DNA of 51,442 nt from Poteriospumella lacustris (lineage: Eukaryota > Sar > Chrysophyceae > Chromulinales > Dinobryaceae). A model generated the notes under the pieces. It had not been told where the DNA came from. It saw only the letters and a program-made list of their open reading frames with translations, and made no database searches. The position numbers were made by a program, and so were the translations under genes. The stretch covers positions 1 to 51,442 of the forward strand of contig SMOI01000233.1 in the NCBI GenBank assembly GCA_008000375.1. The letters are read 5' to 3'. Below are positions 1-15,689 of this stretch, piece after piece. The first letter of the stretch is position 1. Each line of letters opens with the position of its first letter.

Positions 1-215
1 CCGTCTCTCGGCGGTCATTTCCCTGGGACCGAGCCGCCTGGCAACGCATCCTCTCTCGTCGCACAGCATTTCGTCTCGCTTCCCTCTGAGCGCTACGTCC
101 ACCGATCGACCGATCGACCGCGCAAACGTTTCCTCGTCGCTGGCATAGGCAGCGCTGTCACACGAGCTTTCTTTCTATCACCCATCAGTAGTTATCTTTA
201 TCGTTCTCCGTTGTC
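1..215 (+). promoter_or_regulatory. Upstream/5' leader of the CFAP57 gene
   Basis: This stretch carries no sustained reading frame and ends at the CFAP57 start codon at 216. It is less GC-rich just before the ATG. A short direct repeat (cgatcgac units) sits around 100-120. It is presumably promoter plus 5' UTR; no TATA box or other defined element can be assigned. Confidence 0.4.
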
Positions 216-3200
216 ATGCACGGAGAGCGCCATGAACGAGGCCACGCCCTCGCGGCCGCCAACGCGCCCGGCCCGGGCCCCGCGTTCAAACTCACCGTCC
301 AGTACGCCTACGGCAGCGCCGCCCCGAAGATCGACCCGCTGCAGTCGTTCTCGTCGCTGGCGGGCAGCAAGGACTTCTCGGACCGCCTGCTGTACAAGAT
401 CGGGCGGCGCCTGTGCGTGTACGACCCCGAGACGCAGAGCCAGGAGTTCTTCAACGTGCGGCCGAAGAACGTCGTGGACATCCTGCACTACACCATCAGT
501 CCCAACGGCCGCTACATCAGCATGTGCGAGGCCATTCGCCACGACAAGGCGGCCGGCGAGCCCGCCAGCCAGGTGTCCGTGTACCTGATGAGCACCTTCA
601 ACCTGCTCAACACCTGCCACTACCCCCTCACCAAGCCCTTCGTCTGCTCCACCTTCTGCGGCGACCGCGACTGCAAACAGGTGGCGGCGCTGAGCGAGGA
701 GCCCGACCGCATGGTGGTGATCTGGTACTGGGACAAGGAGAAGGTGCACAAGTTCTTCCAGGTCACCGTCGGCGCCACGCTGCTGCGCTGCGCGCCGTGT
801 CCCGCGCTGATGCTCACGACGTCGGGGCCGGCCGCGATGAAGTGCTGGTGCACGGCGCCCGACGGCAGCATCAAGGCGAGCAACCTCGTGCCGCCCGCGA
901 AGGAGCTGCTGGACCTCTACGTGGACCACGTGTGGCTGCCCATGACGACGGCCGCCGCGACCGGTGGCGGCGGTGGAGGCGGCGGCGGCGGCGGCGGGGC
1001 GGCCTCGGCGGCGGCGAACATGTCGCAGTACCGCATGCTGGCGCTGGTGGACCCCGACCCGCACAACGAGATCAACCGCAACCGCCGCCAGTGCGTCTAC
1101 GTGCTCGAGGGCCGCGAACAGTCCATCGGCGCCAACGCGTCGTCCTCGTCGACGGCCGCCAACGTGCCGCTGGCGATGGAGCTGCGCCAGACGCTGCAGC
1201 TCAAGGTCGAGACGGGCGTGCGCGCCGAGCGGCTGGTGCTGTCGGGCAAGGGCTTCGTGGTGGTGGGCGACCATGGCCTCATCGTGCTCTTCGACCGCAC
1301 CGACGACAAGAGCGAGCCCTTCGTCGAGACCAAGCGCCTGTCGCTGGGCAAGATGCACCTGCTGGGCGCGACCGTGTACCCCGCCGAGGACAAAATGGTC
1401 GTGCTCACGCGCTCGAACCGCCTGCTGACGCTGGCGATGGACGTGCAGGCCGAGCAGCTGTCCAAGACGCTGGCGAAGCACGACGCGGCGCAGCAGGCGC
1501 AGGGCGGCGGCCACGGCAAGGGCCTGCTGAAGCACAGCGCCGAGCACGGCGGGTCGACGGCCAGCGCGGACGCCGCGGCGATGGTGGGGCAGCACTCGGT
1601 GATCTCGGACCTGACGAAGGGCGGCTACCACCCGAGCGAGATCCTCTCCGCCGACCTGGCGCTCGAGCGCCCGCTGCTCGTCACCGTCGGCCGCGACGGC
1701 CTCGCGCGCGTCTGGAACTACGCCACGGGCCGCTGCGAGACGGTGCACCACTTCTCGCCGACGGAGGAGGCGTCGGCCTGCGCGATGCACCCGAACGGGC
1801 TGCACGTGCTGGTGGCGCTGAAGGACCGCGTGCGCATGTACAACGTGCTGCTGGACAAGCTGCGGCCCGCCAAGGAGACCGTGCTCAAGAACGTCAAGGC
1901 GCTCAAGTTCTCGCACGGCGCGCAGTACTTCGCCGCGGCCGCGTCCATCTCCGTCTACGTCTACGACGCGCGCTCGCTGACGCAGCTGGCGGCGTACACG
2001 GCGCACCTGCAGCCGGTGACGCGCCTGGCCTGGGCGCCGGGCGACCAGATCGTCTTCTCGGGCGGCGCCGACGGCAACGTCTACGGCTGGCCCACCGAGT
2101 TCGCCGGGCAGAGCGACGGCGAGCACCACGGCGGCGGCGCGGCGGGCCGCCTCGAGATCATCACCGCGACGAACCGCTCGGCGCCCGTGCACGACCTCGT
2201 CGTCGACGCGCTGCCCACCGTCTTCCGCGACGTGGGCGGCGGCCACGCCGCGGCCTCCGACGCCGACGCGGGCGGCAGCGGCGCAGGCGCAGGCGGCGCC
2301 AGCGGCGGGGCGGACGCCGGTGCGGCCGGCGGCGGCGACGCGGCGGGCGGCGGCGCGGCGTGGCAGCAGTGGCTGAACTACGCGCGCTCGCTCGTCGTGG
2401 TCACCTCGCGCGACGGCCACCTGCGGCTGCCGTCGTGGTCGCTCAGCGGCGCGGCGGGCAGCGCCAACGGCGGCGGGCGCGCGGCCTCGACGACGACGCG
2501 TCGACGCTCGGCGGCGGCGGTGGCAGCGGCGGTGGCAGTGGCGGCGGAGGCGGCGGCGGCGGCGGGGCGCTCGTCGCGACGGGCGGCGCGGCGGGCGGCG
2601 CGGCGGTGGGCTGCAACCCGAGCGGGCGGTTCCCGCTGATCGACGGCGTCCCGACGCTGTACGGCGACGTGGCGGTGACGATCACGGCCGTGTGCCTGTC
2701 GCCCGACCGCACGAAGCTCTTCGCGGGCACCTCGCTGGGCTCGATCCGCGTCTACGCGTGGCCGCCCGACCCGAGCTACGCCGCGCCGCAGCCGCCCAAC
2801 CCCAACGCGCTGCTGTCGCCGACGCACCACTCGGCGGCGGCCGCTGCCAGCGCCGCGGCGGCTGCGGCGGCGGCCAACGCGACGGGCGGCGCGGCGGCGG
2901 CGGTGTCGCCCGCGAGCGTCACGGCGATGTACCACCACCTGTTCCTGTGCCACGAGGTGTACACGCACCGCGACGCCGTCGTCTGCATCGGCGTCGGCGC
3001 GCGGCCCAACGTGGTCGTGTCGGCGGCGGCCGACGGCTCCGTGTTCGTGCAGCAGCTGTCGGACGAGCGCGCGTTCAACGTGCGGCGCGCGCAGACGGCG
3101 CTGAGCACGCGGCCGGGCGGCCACGCGATCTTCGACCCGTTCGAGGACGAGGACGAGGCGGCGCGGCGCGTGCTGAACGACGACATCGTGTTGCTGGCGG

Positions 3201-6157
3201 CCGAGGACGTCGAGGAGCACGTGGCGCAGGTCGTCGAGCTGCAGAAGCTGCTGGCCGAGACGCGCGCGCAGAACGAGTTCCAGGCGCGCAAACTGGAGGT
3301 GGAGCACAGCGACAGCCTCAAGAAGGTCACCGACGCGCACGAGGCCGCGCTGCAGAAGGAGCGCGACGTGTTCGAGCGGCAGCGCGGCAACTACGAGGGC
3401 CGCGTGCGCGAGCTGATGGCGTCGATCGAGTCGAAGGACGCGGACCACGCGAAGATCGTGACGCAGATGGAGAACCAGTACGAGCACCGCCTGGCCGACC
3501 AGATCATGCGCTACGACCTGCTCTCCGAGAAGATGCAGCTGCTCAAGGCCAAGTGCGAGGGCCTCGTCGCCTCCGAGCGCGACACCTTCGCGACGCAGCT
3601 GGCCGCGCTGCGCGGCGAGCACGCGACGACGATCAAGCGGCTGCAGGCGGAGAACCGCCGCGCCGTCGAGGAGAAGGCCACGAACGAGAACTCGTTCAAA
3701 CAGATCATCGCGCAGCAGGAGGACGAGTACGAGGACGAGCTGCGCGCGCTCATCACCGCGGCGGAGAAGGAGCTCGTGTCGGAGCGCGAGCTGGTCACGC
3801 GGCTGCGCACGGCCATGGCCGAGAAGCAGACGCAGTACGACCACCTGCGCAAGAAGTTCGAGGAGCTGCAGCGCGCCAGCCGCGCGCGCATGGAGATGTA
3901 CGAGCGCGAGGCGCGCGAGAAGAAGCGCCACCTGGACACGATCGACCACATCAAGAAGAACCTCGCCGAGCGCGAGGAGGCGCTCGCCGAGAAGGAGAAG
4001 GTCGTACTCGAGCTGCGCTCCAAGACGCGCACGCTCGAGAACTTCCGCTTCGTGCTGGACCACCGGCTGCAGCAGCTGTCGAGCGAGCGCGGGCCCATCA
4101 CGTCGCACATCGAGGGCCTCGAGAAGCACATCGCGACGATGTACGAGGAGATGGTCGACGAGTTCGCCGCGAAGAAGGCCGCGGCCGAGGCGGGCGCGCT
4201 CAAGGACCAGAAGATCGCCTGGCTGGCGCAGGACCTCAACAAGCTGCGCGCCACCGTGCGCGAGAAGGAGCAGTACATCGCGGGCTTCAAGCGCGAGGTG
4301 GGCAACATCGTCGCCTCGATGGTCGTGGGCAAAGAGCTCGAGGAGGCCGTGCACACGCTCTACAAGCGCTTCGTCAAGGGCGAGGGCGACGCCGACGACG
4401 ACGCTGGAGGCGCCAAAGGCGGCGGCGACAAGGCCAACGGCGGCGGCGGCGGCGGCGGAGGGGCGCGGCGCAACGTGAGCTCGGCGGGCGGCGGCGTGCG
4501 GATGTCGGCGAAGGCGCAGGAGGTCGTCACGGAGCTGCTGCACGGCGCGCCGGGCAACGCGCTGCTGCGCCACACGCTCAACAGCAACCCGCACGCGCAG
4601 CAGACGGGCGGCGGGCGCCGCGGCGGCGGTGGCGGCGGCGGCGGCGCGGGCAACCCGCTGGCCGGCCACCCGGAGCTGCTGCTGGACGACGCGTCGTTCA
4701 TGTCGCTCGACACCGGCGCCGTGGGCCACGGCGGCGGCGGCGCGGTGAACTCGAAGACGCTGATCCGCGAGGTGGAGGAGGCGCTGGTGGACACGGCGAA
4801 GGAGGCGGCGCGGCAGATGGAGCACCTCGAGGACCGCGCGCACAAACTGAAGAAGCGACTGCGCTCGACGCAGCGCGAGGCGACGATCACCTCGCGCCAC
4901 CGGCTGCACGAGAACTCGGACCTGCTCTTCGAGTGCAACGACCTGCGCGCCGAGAACAAAGAGCTCAACCGCAAGATCGGCCTCCTGCGCCACGACCTCG
5001 AAATGCGCAGCGCGCGATGGCCGCGCTGCGCCAGGCCGCCGCCTCGGCGCCCCCGTCCTCCGCCGCCGCCGCCGCCGCGTCGCCGCAGCGCCGCGAGTCG
5101 CGTTCCGCCGGCGGCTTCGACGCGGAGGCGGCGGCGCCGCGGGGCGCGTCGGGCGGCGACGAGGGCGGCGACGGCGACGGCGACCCGCTGCGCCACCCGC
5201 CGGCGGAGCTGGCGCCGTGGGTGGTGCACTCGGACTGCGGGCGCCATGGCGCCGCTGGCGCAGTCCGCCTCGACGCCGAACCTGAAGCAGCAGCCGCGGC
5301 GCCGCGGCGGCTCGTCGCCCGGCGGCCGCGGCGGCGGCGGCGCGGCGCACGCGGCGTCGATGTCGGCGCTGCCGACGGCGACGGGCCTCGCGGCGGTGGG
5401 CGACCCGCCACTGGCGAAGGGCGCGACGGTGTCGTTCGCGCTGCCGGCGCACGGCGACAAGGCCGCGCGCCACGCGGCGGGCGGCGGCGGCGTCAACGCG
5501 GGCAACGCGGCGCTGCTGCAGCGGCAGATCGAGCGGCTCAACGGCGCCGTCGAGCAGCTGGCGCAGCAGCTCGACGACGCGGCGCGCGAGAAGGACCTGC
5601 AGCGCGGCGAGATCGCGCGCCTGCGCAAGCTGCTGGCGCAGACGGGGCTCGCGCCCGGCGGCGGCGGCGGCAGCGCGTCGCAGAGCGGCTCGGTGGCGCA
5701 GAACTCGTCGCAGGTGCACAAGCTGCCGGCGCTGGGCGGCCTCGGCCACAACGCGTCGGTCTTCTCGGCGGCCTCCTCGGGCGGCTCCGCGCCGCAGAGC
5801 CAGCAGGGCAGCCTGACGCACGCCGACCTCACCGGCGCGCCCAGCGAACAGGACCGACAGGCGATGCGCCTCGCGCCGCAGCAGAGCAGCGCCGCCCCGT
5901 CGCGCAAGGTAGGTACGTCCCCCCGCCGCCCCCGCCGCCTCACCCGCCGCCTCTGACCGCGTCGTGTCTGTTCCGCAGCCGTCGCGCAACGCGTCGATCG
6001 CCGCCGGCAGCGCCAGCAGTGCGCCGGCGGCAAACCGCCGCGGTCCGCGGGCGCCGACGCGCCGGCGGGCGGCCAGCGCGTGGGCTCGGCCACCGCGAAC
6101 CTGTCGCACGAGTTCTCGCTGAACTCGCACAACACCGCGACCGCCCGCGGCGACTGA
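216..6157 (+). CDS. CFAP57: Cilia- and flagella-associated protein 57 (WD repeats plus long coiled coil)
   Basis: The product resembles CFAP57 (WDR65), an axonemal protein linked to inner-arm dynein assembly. The first ~1,000 residues are WD-like blades (for example DRLLYKIGRRLCVYDPE, RMVVIWYWDKEKVHKFF, DHVWLP), with Gly/Ala-rich inserts. About 700 residues of coiled coil follow, with the family blocks FRFVLDHRLQQL and FECNDLRAENKELNRKIG, then a low-complexity tail with one further short coil. One intron is visible at 5909-5978 (GTAGGT...TTCCGCAG, 70 nt). The joined product would be about 1,950 aa, against about 1,250 in animals. The frame moves from that of 216 to a second frame near 2,490-2,600, to a third near 5,010, back near 5,240, and changes once more in the last exon near 6,020-6,055, where the frame ending ARGD-TGA at 6157 continues best. 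All breaks lie in GGC-rich repeats, so sequencing indels are likelier than real frameshifts. The start at 216 gives the longest N-terminus; another ATG at 231 is out of frame. Confidence 0.85.
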
Positions 6158-6408
6158 GACCGCCGCGGTGCCTGTGCCTTGGACCTGAGACTCGCCCCGC
6201 CCACCGCTCCCCGACAACCGCCCACCGATCACCGACCACCGACGACCCGACCGTCCGTCGGTCGGCTGCCCCCTCCCAGATCTGTGTATTTCTGTGTATT
6301 CTGTGTGTTTCTGTGTATTAATTACGGTGGCGATCGCTGCGAAGCGACGGTGACGGTGCCGACGGTGGCGTGTGCGGCGATGAAAGGAACAGGGACCATG
6401 GGACAGGG

Positions 6409-9054
6409 TCAGGGGCAGTGGCAGCAGCGAACGGTGGCGGCGATAAAAGACGAAACAAATGCGAACCGACGGACGCGCTCAGGCGCCGCCCGCGCGGCGG
6501 AGGACGCGAGCGGGCGCCGCGACCGTGACGCCGCCGCCGCGCCGGTCGCGGGGCCGCCGACGATGGCCGCCAGCGTCTCGGCCGGCAGCGGCGCGCGGTG
6601 CGTCGCGAGGAACGAGGGCAGGACGGTGTCGGCGGCGCCGCGCAGGCCGGCGCCGTGGCCGAAGACCCAGCGCGCGCTCTGGGCGCGCGACATCGCCACG
6701 TTGAGCCGCCGCGCGTTGCTGAGGAAGCCGACGGCGGCCGTCGAGCGCACGCACGACACGAGCGTGAGGGCGCGCTCGCCGCCCTGGAAGCCGTCCACCG
6801 TGTGCACGAGCACGCGCGCCCAGGCGCGGCGCTGGTCGCGCGTGATGCGGCCGCCGCGCAGCTCTTGCTCCAGCCGCGTCGCCAGCAGCGTCTTCAGCAG
6901 CGCCACTTGGCTGGCGTAGAACGACACGACGCCGACGCTCTTGGGGGGCACGGCGCAGTGGCGCAGCAGGTAGACGAGCGCGCCCACGACGAGGCGCGCC
7001 TCCTCCTCGTTGCGCCAGCTGCGGCCGTCGCCGCGCGCCTCGGCGCCGCCCGCCACGTCGATGAAGAGCGACGGCGCGTCGAGGCGCGCGTCGAGGCGCG
7101 GGAACTGCGCACGCAGCGAGGGCCGCGCGGCGACGGAGGCGTCGGTGACGAGCGCGCCGTCGTAGAAGGTGTCGGAGACCCAGGCGCAGATGGCCGGGTG
7201 CATGCGGTACTGCACGTGCAGCCGCGCGAACGGCTGCGCGTGCGCGCCCATCAGCAGCTGCATCATCGACTGCGCGAAGACGTGCGTCGCGTCCACCGCC
7301 TTCACGACGGGCGCGAGCTGCTGCGGGTCGCCCACCTGCACCATCAGCTGCGGCGCGAAGTGCAGCGGGATGGCCACCTCGGGCACGAGCGCCTGGCCCG
7401 CCTCGTCCACCACGACGACGTCGAAGGCGTCGCGCTGCTTCCGCAGCCACGGCCGCCCGCTGCCCACGAGCGTCGCGAAGACGATCTGCGCGCGCTGCAC
7501 GACGAAGAGCTCGCAGGTCTTGGCGCCGGCCTGCAGCAGCGCGATGAGGGCCTCCGTCGCGGCGACGAGGCGGTCGGCCTCCGCCGCGGCGAGGACCTCG
7601 TCCGCGGCCGCGACGACGTTGGCCACGGCCGCGCGCACCTCGAGGCGCAGCTTCTGCACGGCCGTCTGCACGTGGCGACGCACGTGGAAGGGGCTGCGTC
7701 CGACGAAGAGGCCGTCGATGCCCGGCAGCACCACCGCGGCGCAGTGCTCGCGGATGGCGCGGGCGATGGGCAGCTCGTCGTCGAAGCGGTGCGCGCGCCG
7801 CAGCAGCGCGCGGAGCTGGCGCTTCAGGTCGATCAGCGGCTTGCTCAGGCGACTGGCGAACTTGTGCGCGTAGACGTTGTCGAGCGCGGGCGGCAGCTTC
7901 TTCGCGACGCCGACGAGCGCCATCGGCGGCACCTCGTCCGGCGGGTGGCGCGTGAACAGCTCGTTGACGCGCAGGAGCAGCTCGCGCAGCGCCTGGTTCG
8001 ACGGCGCGCAGATGAGCAACGAGGTGTCGCGGTAGCGCAGCGCGAGCTCGGCGATCAGGGCGGCCGTGGTGGTCGTCTTGCCGGTGCCCGGCGGGCCCTG
8101 CAGCAGAAACAGGCCGCTGCGCGGGCGGCCGTCCGCCGAGTCCGCCGACCCGTCGTCGTCCGTTTCGCCTTCCACCGGCGCCGTCAGTCGCTCGACACAG
8201 CGGCGCTGTGACTCGTTCAGCGCGGACAGATGCGGCGCTGGGGTCGCGCCGTCGCCGGCAGCGGCGTCGGGCCATTGCGGCAGAGTCGCCGTGGCGATTT
8301 GGCTCGCGGCGTAGGCGCCAAGCGGCGGCTCGCGACACGCGTTGAACTGGCGCTCGGCGGGGATGAGGCCCTGGATGTGGCACATGTCCAGGCGAATCTC
8401 CGTTGCGCCCGAGCGACACAGGTCGCTGTAGTCCTCCAGCCGCATCGACACGCGCAGCTGCATCGGCCTCGGCGGCGGCGGCGGCGCGTCGGGGTCGGAC
8501 TCATCGTCGTCCGAGTCGACCTCGTCGACCTCGTCGCGCTGACCCCGCGCCAGGCGGGCGACTGCGAAGTACAAAGGCGTCTCGTCGCCCTGGTCCGGAG
8601 GGATAAGGGCGACGAGCTCGTTGTAGAAGCCGTGGTCCAGCTTCGGCATGTCCCTCGAGCTGATCTCCAGCCGGACGCTCACAAAGGAGCCAACGCGCTC
8701 CACGTCATCTTGCTCGCGTTTCATCAGTGCGGGCGATCTCAGGTTTCTTCTGCCGCTCTCCAGGCTCTCCACTTTTTCGTTGACGGCTTTCAGCAGCTCC
8801 GCCATAATGTACGGCAGGTACTGGCGGAAGTGCTCACGGAGCGCAAGGCCGTCGTTCGGCCGCCACTTTGTCACTAGGGGCCGTAGCACTAATGGCGCGA
8901 GAATCTGATCCAGGACGACTTTGTCAAAACTCGGGATGGCCCCTTCAAAGTCTCGTCGGTTGTTTCGGTGGTCCCGTCCGTGGGGGTTGAAGGTTCTTTG
9001 CGGTGGCGTTAGAACCATCGCTGCCATGTGATCGGGGAGGTTGTAGTACGCCAT
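6409..9054 (-). CDS. Superfamily 1B RNA/DNA helicase, Sen1/senataxin-Upf1 type
   Basis: An intronless gene of 881 aa. All SF1B motifs are present: a Q-like motif LNESQRRCV (residues 279-287), Walker A GPPGTGKTT (320-328), Walker B VVVDEAGQAL, motif III GDPQQLAPV, motif IV LHVQYRMHP, motif V VDGFQGGE and motif VI LNVAMSRA. The N-terminal 270 residues have the pattern seen before the helicase core in Sen1/senataxin relatives (FDKVVLDQILAPLVLRPL), with an acidic/proline linker near 173-197. Such enzymes unwind RNA-DNA hybrids and act in transcription termination or RNA surveillance, in the nucleus or cytoplasm. Sen1 and Upf1 cannot be separated safely; there is no Upf1-type Cys/His-rich domain, which favours the Sen1 side. 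It is transcribed divergently from centrin A. Confidence 0.85.
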   Translation of the reverse strand: MAYYNLPDHMAAMVLTPPQRTFNPHGRDHRNNRRDFEGAIPSFDKVVLDQILAPLVLRPLVTKWRPNDGLALREHFRQYLPYIMAELLKAVNEKVESLESGRRNLRSPALMKREQDDVERVGSFVSVRLEISSRDMPKLDHGFYNELVALIPPDQGDETPLYFAVARLARGQRDEVDEVDSDDDESDPDAPPPPPRPMQLRVSMRLEDYSDLCRSGATEIRLDMCHIQGLIPAERQFNACREPPLGAYAASQIATATLPQWPDAAAGDGATPAPHLSALNESQRRCVERLTAPVEGETDDDGSADSADGRPRSGLFLLQGPPGTGKTTTTAALIAELALRYRDTSLLICAPSNQALRELLLRVNELFTRHPPDEVPPMALVGVAKKLPPALDNVYAHKFASRLSKPLIDLKRQLRALLRRAHRFDDELPIARAIREHCAAVVLPGIDGLFVGRSPFHVRRHVQTAVQKLRLEVRAAVANVVAAADEVLAAAEADRLVAATEALIALLQAGAKTCELFVVQRAQIVFATLVGSGRPWLRKQRDAFDVVVVDEAGQALVPEVAIPLHFAPQLMVQVGDPQQLAPVVKAVDATHVFAQSMMQLLMGAHAQPFARLHVQYRMHPAICAWVSDTFYDGALVTDASVAARPSLRAQFPRLDARLDAPSLFIDVAGGAEARGDGRSWRNEEEARLVVGALVYLLRHCAVPPKSVGVVSFYASQVALLKTLLATRLEQELRGGRITRDQRRAWARVLVHTVDGFQGGERALTLVSCVRSTAAVGFLSNARRLNVAMSRAQSARWVFGHGAGLRGAADTVLPSFLATHRAPLPAETLAAIVGGPATGAAAASRSRRPLASSAARAAPERVRRFAFVSSFIAATVRCCHCP

Positions 9055-9379
9055 GATTAGCTCAAACTGGAGTGACGATTAAGTTGTGAAATGGAAGTGA
9101 AATGGAAGGTGATCCTCGTCGCTGGTGGCATTTTCGTGGGGGAACGCGGGAGAGCCCCATTTGGGGGTGGGGTCGCTTTGGGAGAGGCTCTGCGCGACAC
9201 GCACGGACCGACTGCCCTGCAGCTGTGTCACCAGTGGGACCAGAAAGCCGTTTCAACAATTGCTCTTCTCAGGGCGTGCTGCTGCTCGACACAGTGTCCT
9301 CAATCACGGCGATGTAACGGTCCGTCGCCTTTTCGAATTCCTCGTCGAAAGCAAATCGATTCGCCTTCAGCCTTCTGCT

Positions 9380-10173
<794 letters not shown>

Positions 10174-10528
10174 GTATCATACAAACTCCGCATAGCTTTG
10201 TCAATAAAGATGTAACCAATTCTGATTTATTTCTCTTCTTGTTTCACAACCGCGTTTCTTGTTGGTCACAGCCACTGCAATTTGCATCTGAACGAATTCG
10301 TTGGAAGAAGGGACCACTGCCACAGCCACAGCGCATTAGGACTTCATCGGTCTGAAGAGACGAATCTTCTGCAGCTTTGCAGCCTGACAATACGCACCAA
10401 CGCACCAACGCACCAACGTACCAACAAATACGAACCAACGCTCGATATAAGACATATGGAAGAGAAACAGCACCAGAAATTAGTTACACTTTATAAAAAT
10501 ACGAAAGGTTGGAGCACAAATATATCAC
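10174..10528. other. Unique spacer between the centrin inverted-repeat arms
   Basis: About 355 bp between two convergent genes, not itself palindromic. It holds the copy A polyadenylation signal and a short tandem array of an 8-bp unit (caccaacg, about four imperfect copies, 10395-10440). On the minus side it has AT-rich DNA (ttataaaaatacg) suitable for 3' end formation of copy B. A plus-strand open frame of 99 codons here looks like chance. Confidence 0.5.
10203..10208 (+). terminator. AATAAA polyadenylation signal of centrin A
   Basis: A canonical AATAAA lies 79 bp after the centrin A stop and is followed by T-rich DNA (ttatttctcttcttgtttc). It sits just inside the spacer, beyond the repeated arm, so copy B must use a different signal. 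Confidence 0.6.
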
Positions 10529-13371
<2,843 letters not shown>

Positions 13372-13472
13372 TCGCGCGGTCGCCGTCCGCGTTCGCCGTA
13401 GCGCCCAGTCTCGACGTCTCGACCCGTGTAACACTCAATTGCTCCGCTGCTCTCCACTCCGCCGCCTGTCGC

Positions 13473-15689
13473 TCACCGCTGGCGCAGAAAGACGCGGCCG
13501 CCGCGCACCTCGCAGTCGCGCACCTTCACGCCGAGGCGCTTGCCGAAGCGTCGCACGACGAACTTCGTGTCGTGCGTCGCGAAGTTGACGACGAGTCCCG
13601 GGCGCCCCGCGCGGCCACAGCGGCCCACCCTGTCGCCGCGCACAGACACACGCAGACACACACAGACAAACACAGATCCACCGTTAGACACCGACGACGT
13701 CGCCGCTGCTTCAGGCGGGACTTACCGGTGCACGTAGAGGCCGGCGTCGGACGGCAGGTCGAGGTTCACGACGTGGCTCAGGCGCGGCACGTCGAGGCCG
13801 CGAGCGGCCAGCTCCGTCGTCACGACGAGGCGCAGGCGACCGTCCGACAGCCGCGCCAGCACCTCTTTGCGGTCGTCTTTGCTCGCGTCACCGTGCAGCG
13901 GCGCGGCCACGAGGCCCTGTGCGTACAGCTGCTGCGTCACCACGTCGACGCGGTGCGCGTCCTGCACGAAGACGAAGGCGCGTTCGACGGGCGGCGACGA
14001 GCGCAGCAGCCGCGCGAGCTGCTCGAGCATCTTCACGCGCGGACACACGAGCACCGCGTGGGTCACGCTGCACGGCAGCTGCGCCGAGTTCGCCGCCAGC
14101 TGCGACCAGCCCGCGCCGCCGCTGTACTCGTCAAAGAAGCGCGCCACAGCGGCGTTGGACTGCGCCGTCGCCGACGCGCCGATCAAGACGCAGCCCGACG
14201 CGCGGCCTGCGACGGCGTCGCCCTCGACCGCGTCGAGCAGCGGCCGTCGCACCAGCGGCGTCGCCTCGAGCAGCGTGCGCACTTCGTCGCGGAAGGCGTC
14301 GTGCAGCAGCTGGTCCACCTCGTCCAGCACCAGGGCGCGCACGCCGCCGAGGCGCAGCTTCTCGAGTTTGAAGACGACCTCGGCGAGGCGGCCGGGCGTC
14401 GCGACGACGATCTGCGGCCGCAGCTCGCGCAGCTGCTGCAGCTGCAGTCGCGCGTTGGCGCCGCCGATCAGTGTCACCGCGCGGAAGGGCGTGTCTTGCA
14501 GCAGGCGCGACGCGACGCGCCCGATCTGCAGCGCGAGCTCTCGCGACGGCGCCAGGACGACCGCCTGCACGTGCGCGCCGTCGGGCCGCAGCAGCGGCAG
14601 CAGCGGCAGCAGGAAGGCGAGCGTCTTGCCCGAGCCCGTCTGCGCCGCCAGCAGCGAGTGGTTGCGCGCCGCGGCGATCGCCGGAACGGCAAGCGTCTGG
14701 ATCTTCGTCGGGGCGACCGCGCCGAGCGCCTGCAGGTTCCGCTGCAGCGACTGCTGCGTCGCCGCGGGCAGCGCAAGCGATGACAAAAGTGACTCAAACG
14801 ACGCGGCGCCGTCGAAGATGCTGCGCCTGGCGCGTCGCGCCGCGTCCTCTTCGGTCTCGACTTCGTCGCCAGGGACGCCGAGCGCCGAGAGCGGCGAGTC
14901 GACCGCTGCCGAGTCGAACGAGAACGGTTCGAAGTCGCCCTGCGCCTCGTCCGCCTGCGCCCGTCGTCGCGCGCGCCGCTCCTCTTCTCTCCGCAGCTCC
15001 ATCGACAATCGGCGCTGCTCCTCCTCGCGCCTCGCCTCTTCTTCCTCGGGCGACGGAGGTCTCAGCCGAAAGGCCTGCGACCCGCCGCTGACGTTGCGCG
15101 GCTGTCGCTCGGCCTGCCAGCGCTCGTGCAGTGCCCGCGTAGCGGCGGCGTTGGGAAAGAAACTTTGGCCAGCTCGCTGTCGGCCCATAAGCGGCGGCGA
15201 CGGTCGCTTTCCGTTGGCTGCGGGGGCGCTGGAGGGCTGCGAGAGAAAGCCCGCGGACGATGATCGGGGTGCGGAGGGTTCGCCGCGCTCGTCGACGTAG
15301 TCGGTGGGCGCGAGCTTTTGCCGGCCGAACTTCTTCTCCAGTCGCGCCTCCAGCTCCTCAATCGTCACATCGTCGTCTATTGGTGGCTTCTCCTTGCGCT
15401 CTTTGCCCTTCGCAGCGGCTCGTTGGCTGGGCGGTCGAGAGGGAGACGTGGGCGACGTGGGCGACGTCCTCTTCTCGACAAGACTCGCCAAGTGAGGGAC
15501 TCGACGGATTTGAGCCTCTTTGCTTTGAATCAGTGCGGCTACCGCATCAGAAAAGGATCTCTTGACGCCCTCGCTGGCTTGAAGGGCCCGCAAAGGGCCA
15601 CTACGATGGTGATGCCAGGCTCGCAGGGCGACGGGACACCAAATGCTGCTCATGGCCAGGCACCAGAGCATCCGAAAAAGAACGTTCAT
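13473..15689 (-). CDS. DEAD-box family RNA helicase (DEVD variant), probably mitochondrial
   Basis: Two exons, 15689-13726 and 13629-13473, separated by a 96-nt GT-AG intron that falls inside motif VI (YVHR|VGRCGRAGRPG). Motifs in order: AQTGSGKT (I), VLAPSRELALQI (Ia), GGA (Ib), VATPGRLAEV, VLDEVDQLL (II, with DEVD in place of DEAD), GASAT (III, SAT kept), FVFVQDAHR (IV), TTELAARGLDVP (V), HRVGRCGRAGR (VI). The family uses ATP to remodel RNA or RNP. I chose the ATG at 15689 because it begins with a hydrophobic, basic stretch (MNVLFRMLWCLAMSS...RAWHHHRSG) that could be a mitochondrial presequence; the open frame continues upstream to 15881. The ~210 residues before the core are charged and rich in Ser, Pro and Arg. 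The length is about 706 aa. Confidence 0.88.

Noticed and set aside
198-2420. Long minus-strand open frame of about 740 codons over CFAP57
   Set aside because: It is an Arg/Ala/Val/His-rich mirror of the GC-rich coding strand, without domains.
2378-6232. Minus-strand frame of about 1,280 codons
   Set aside because: It lies opposite the CFAP57 coiled coil; composition is typical of antisense of GC3-rich genes.
6479-8419. Second long minus frame within the helicase gene
   Set aside because: It overlaps the helicase in another frame, has Arg/Ala strings only, and lacks the helicase motifs.
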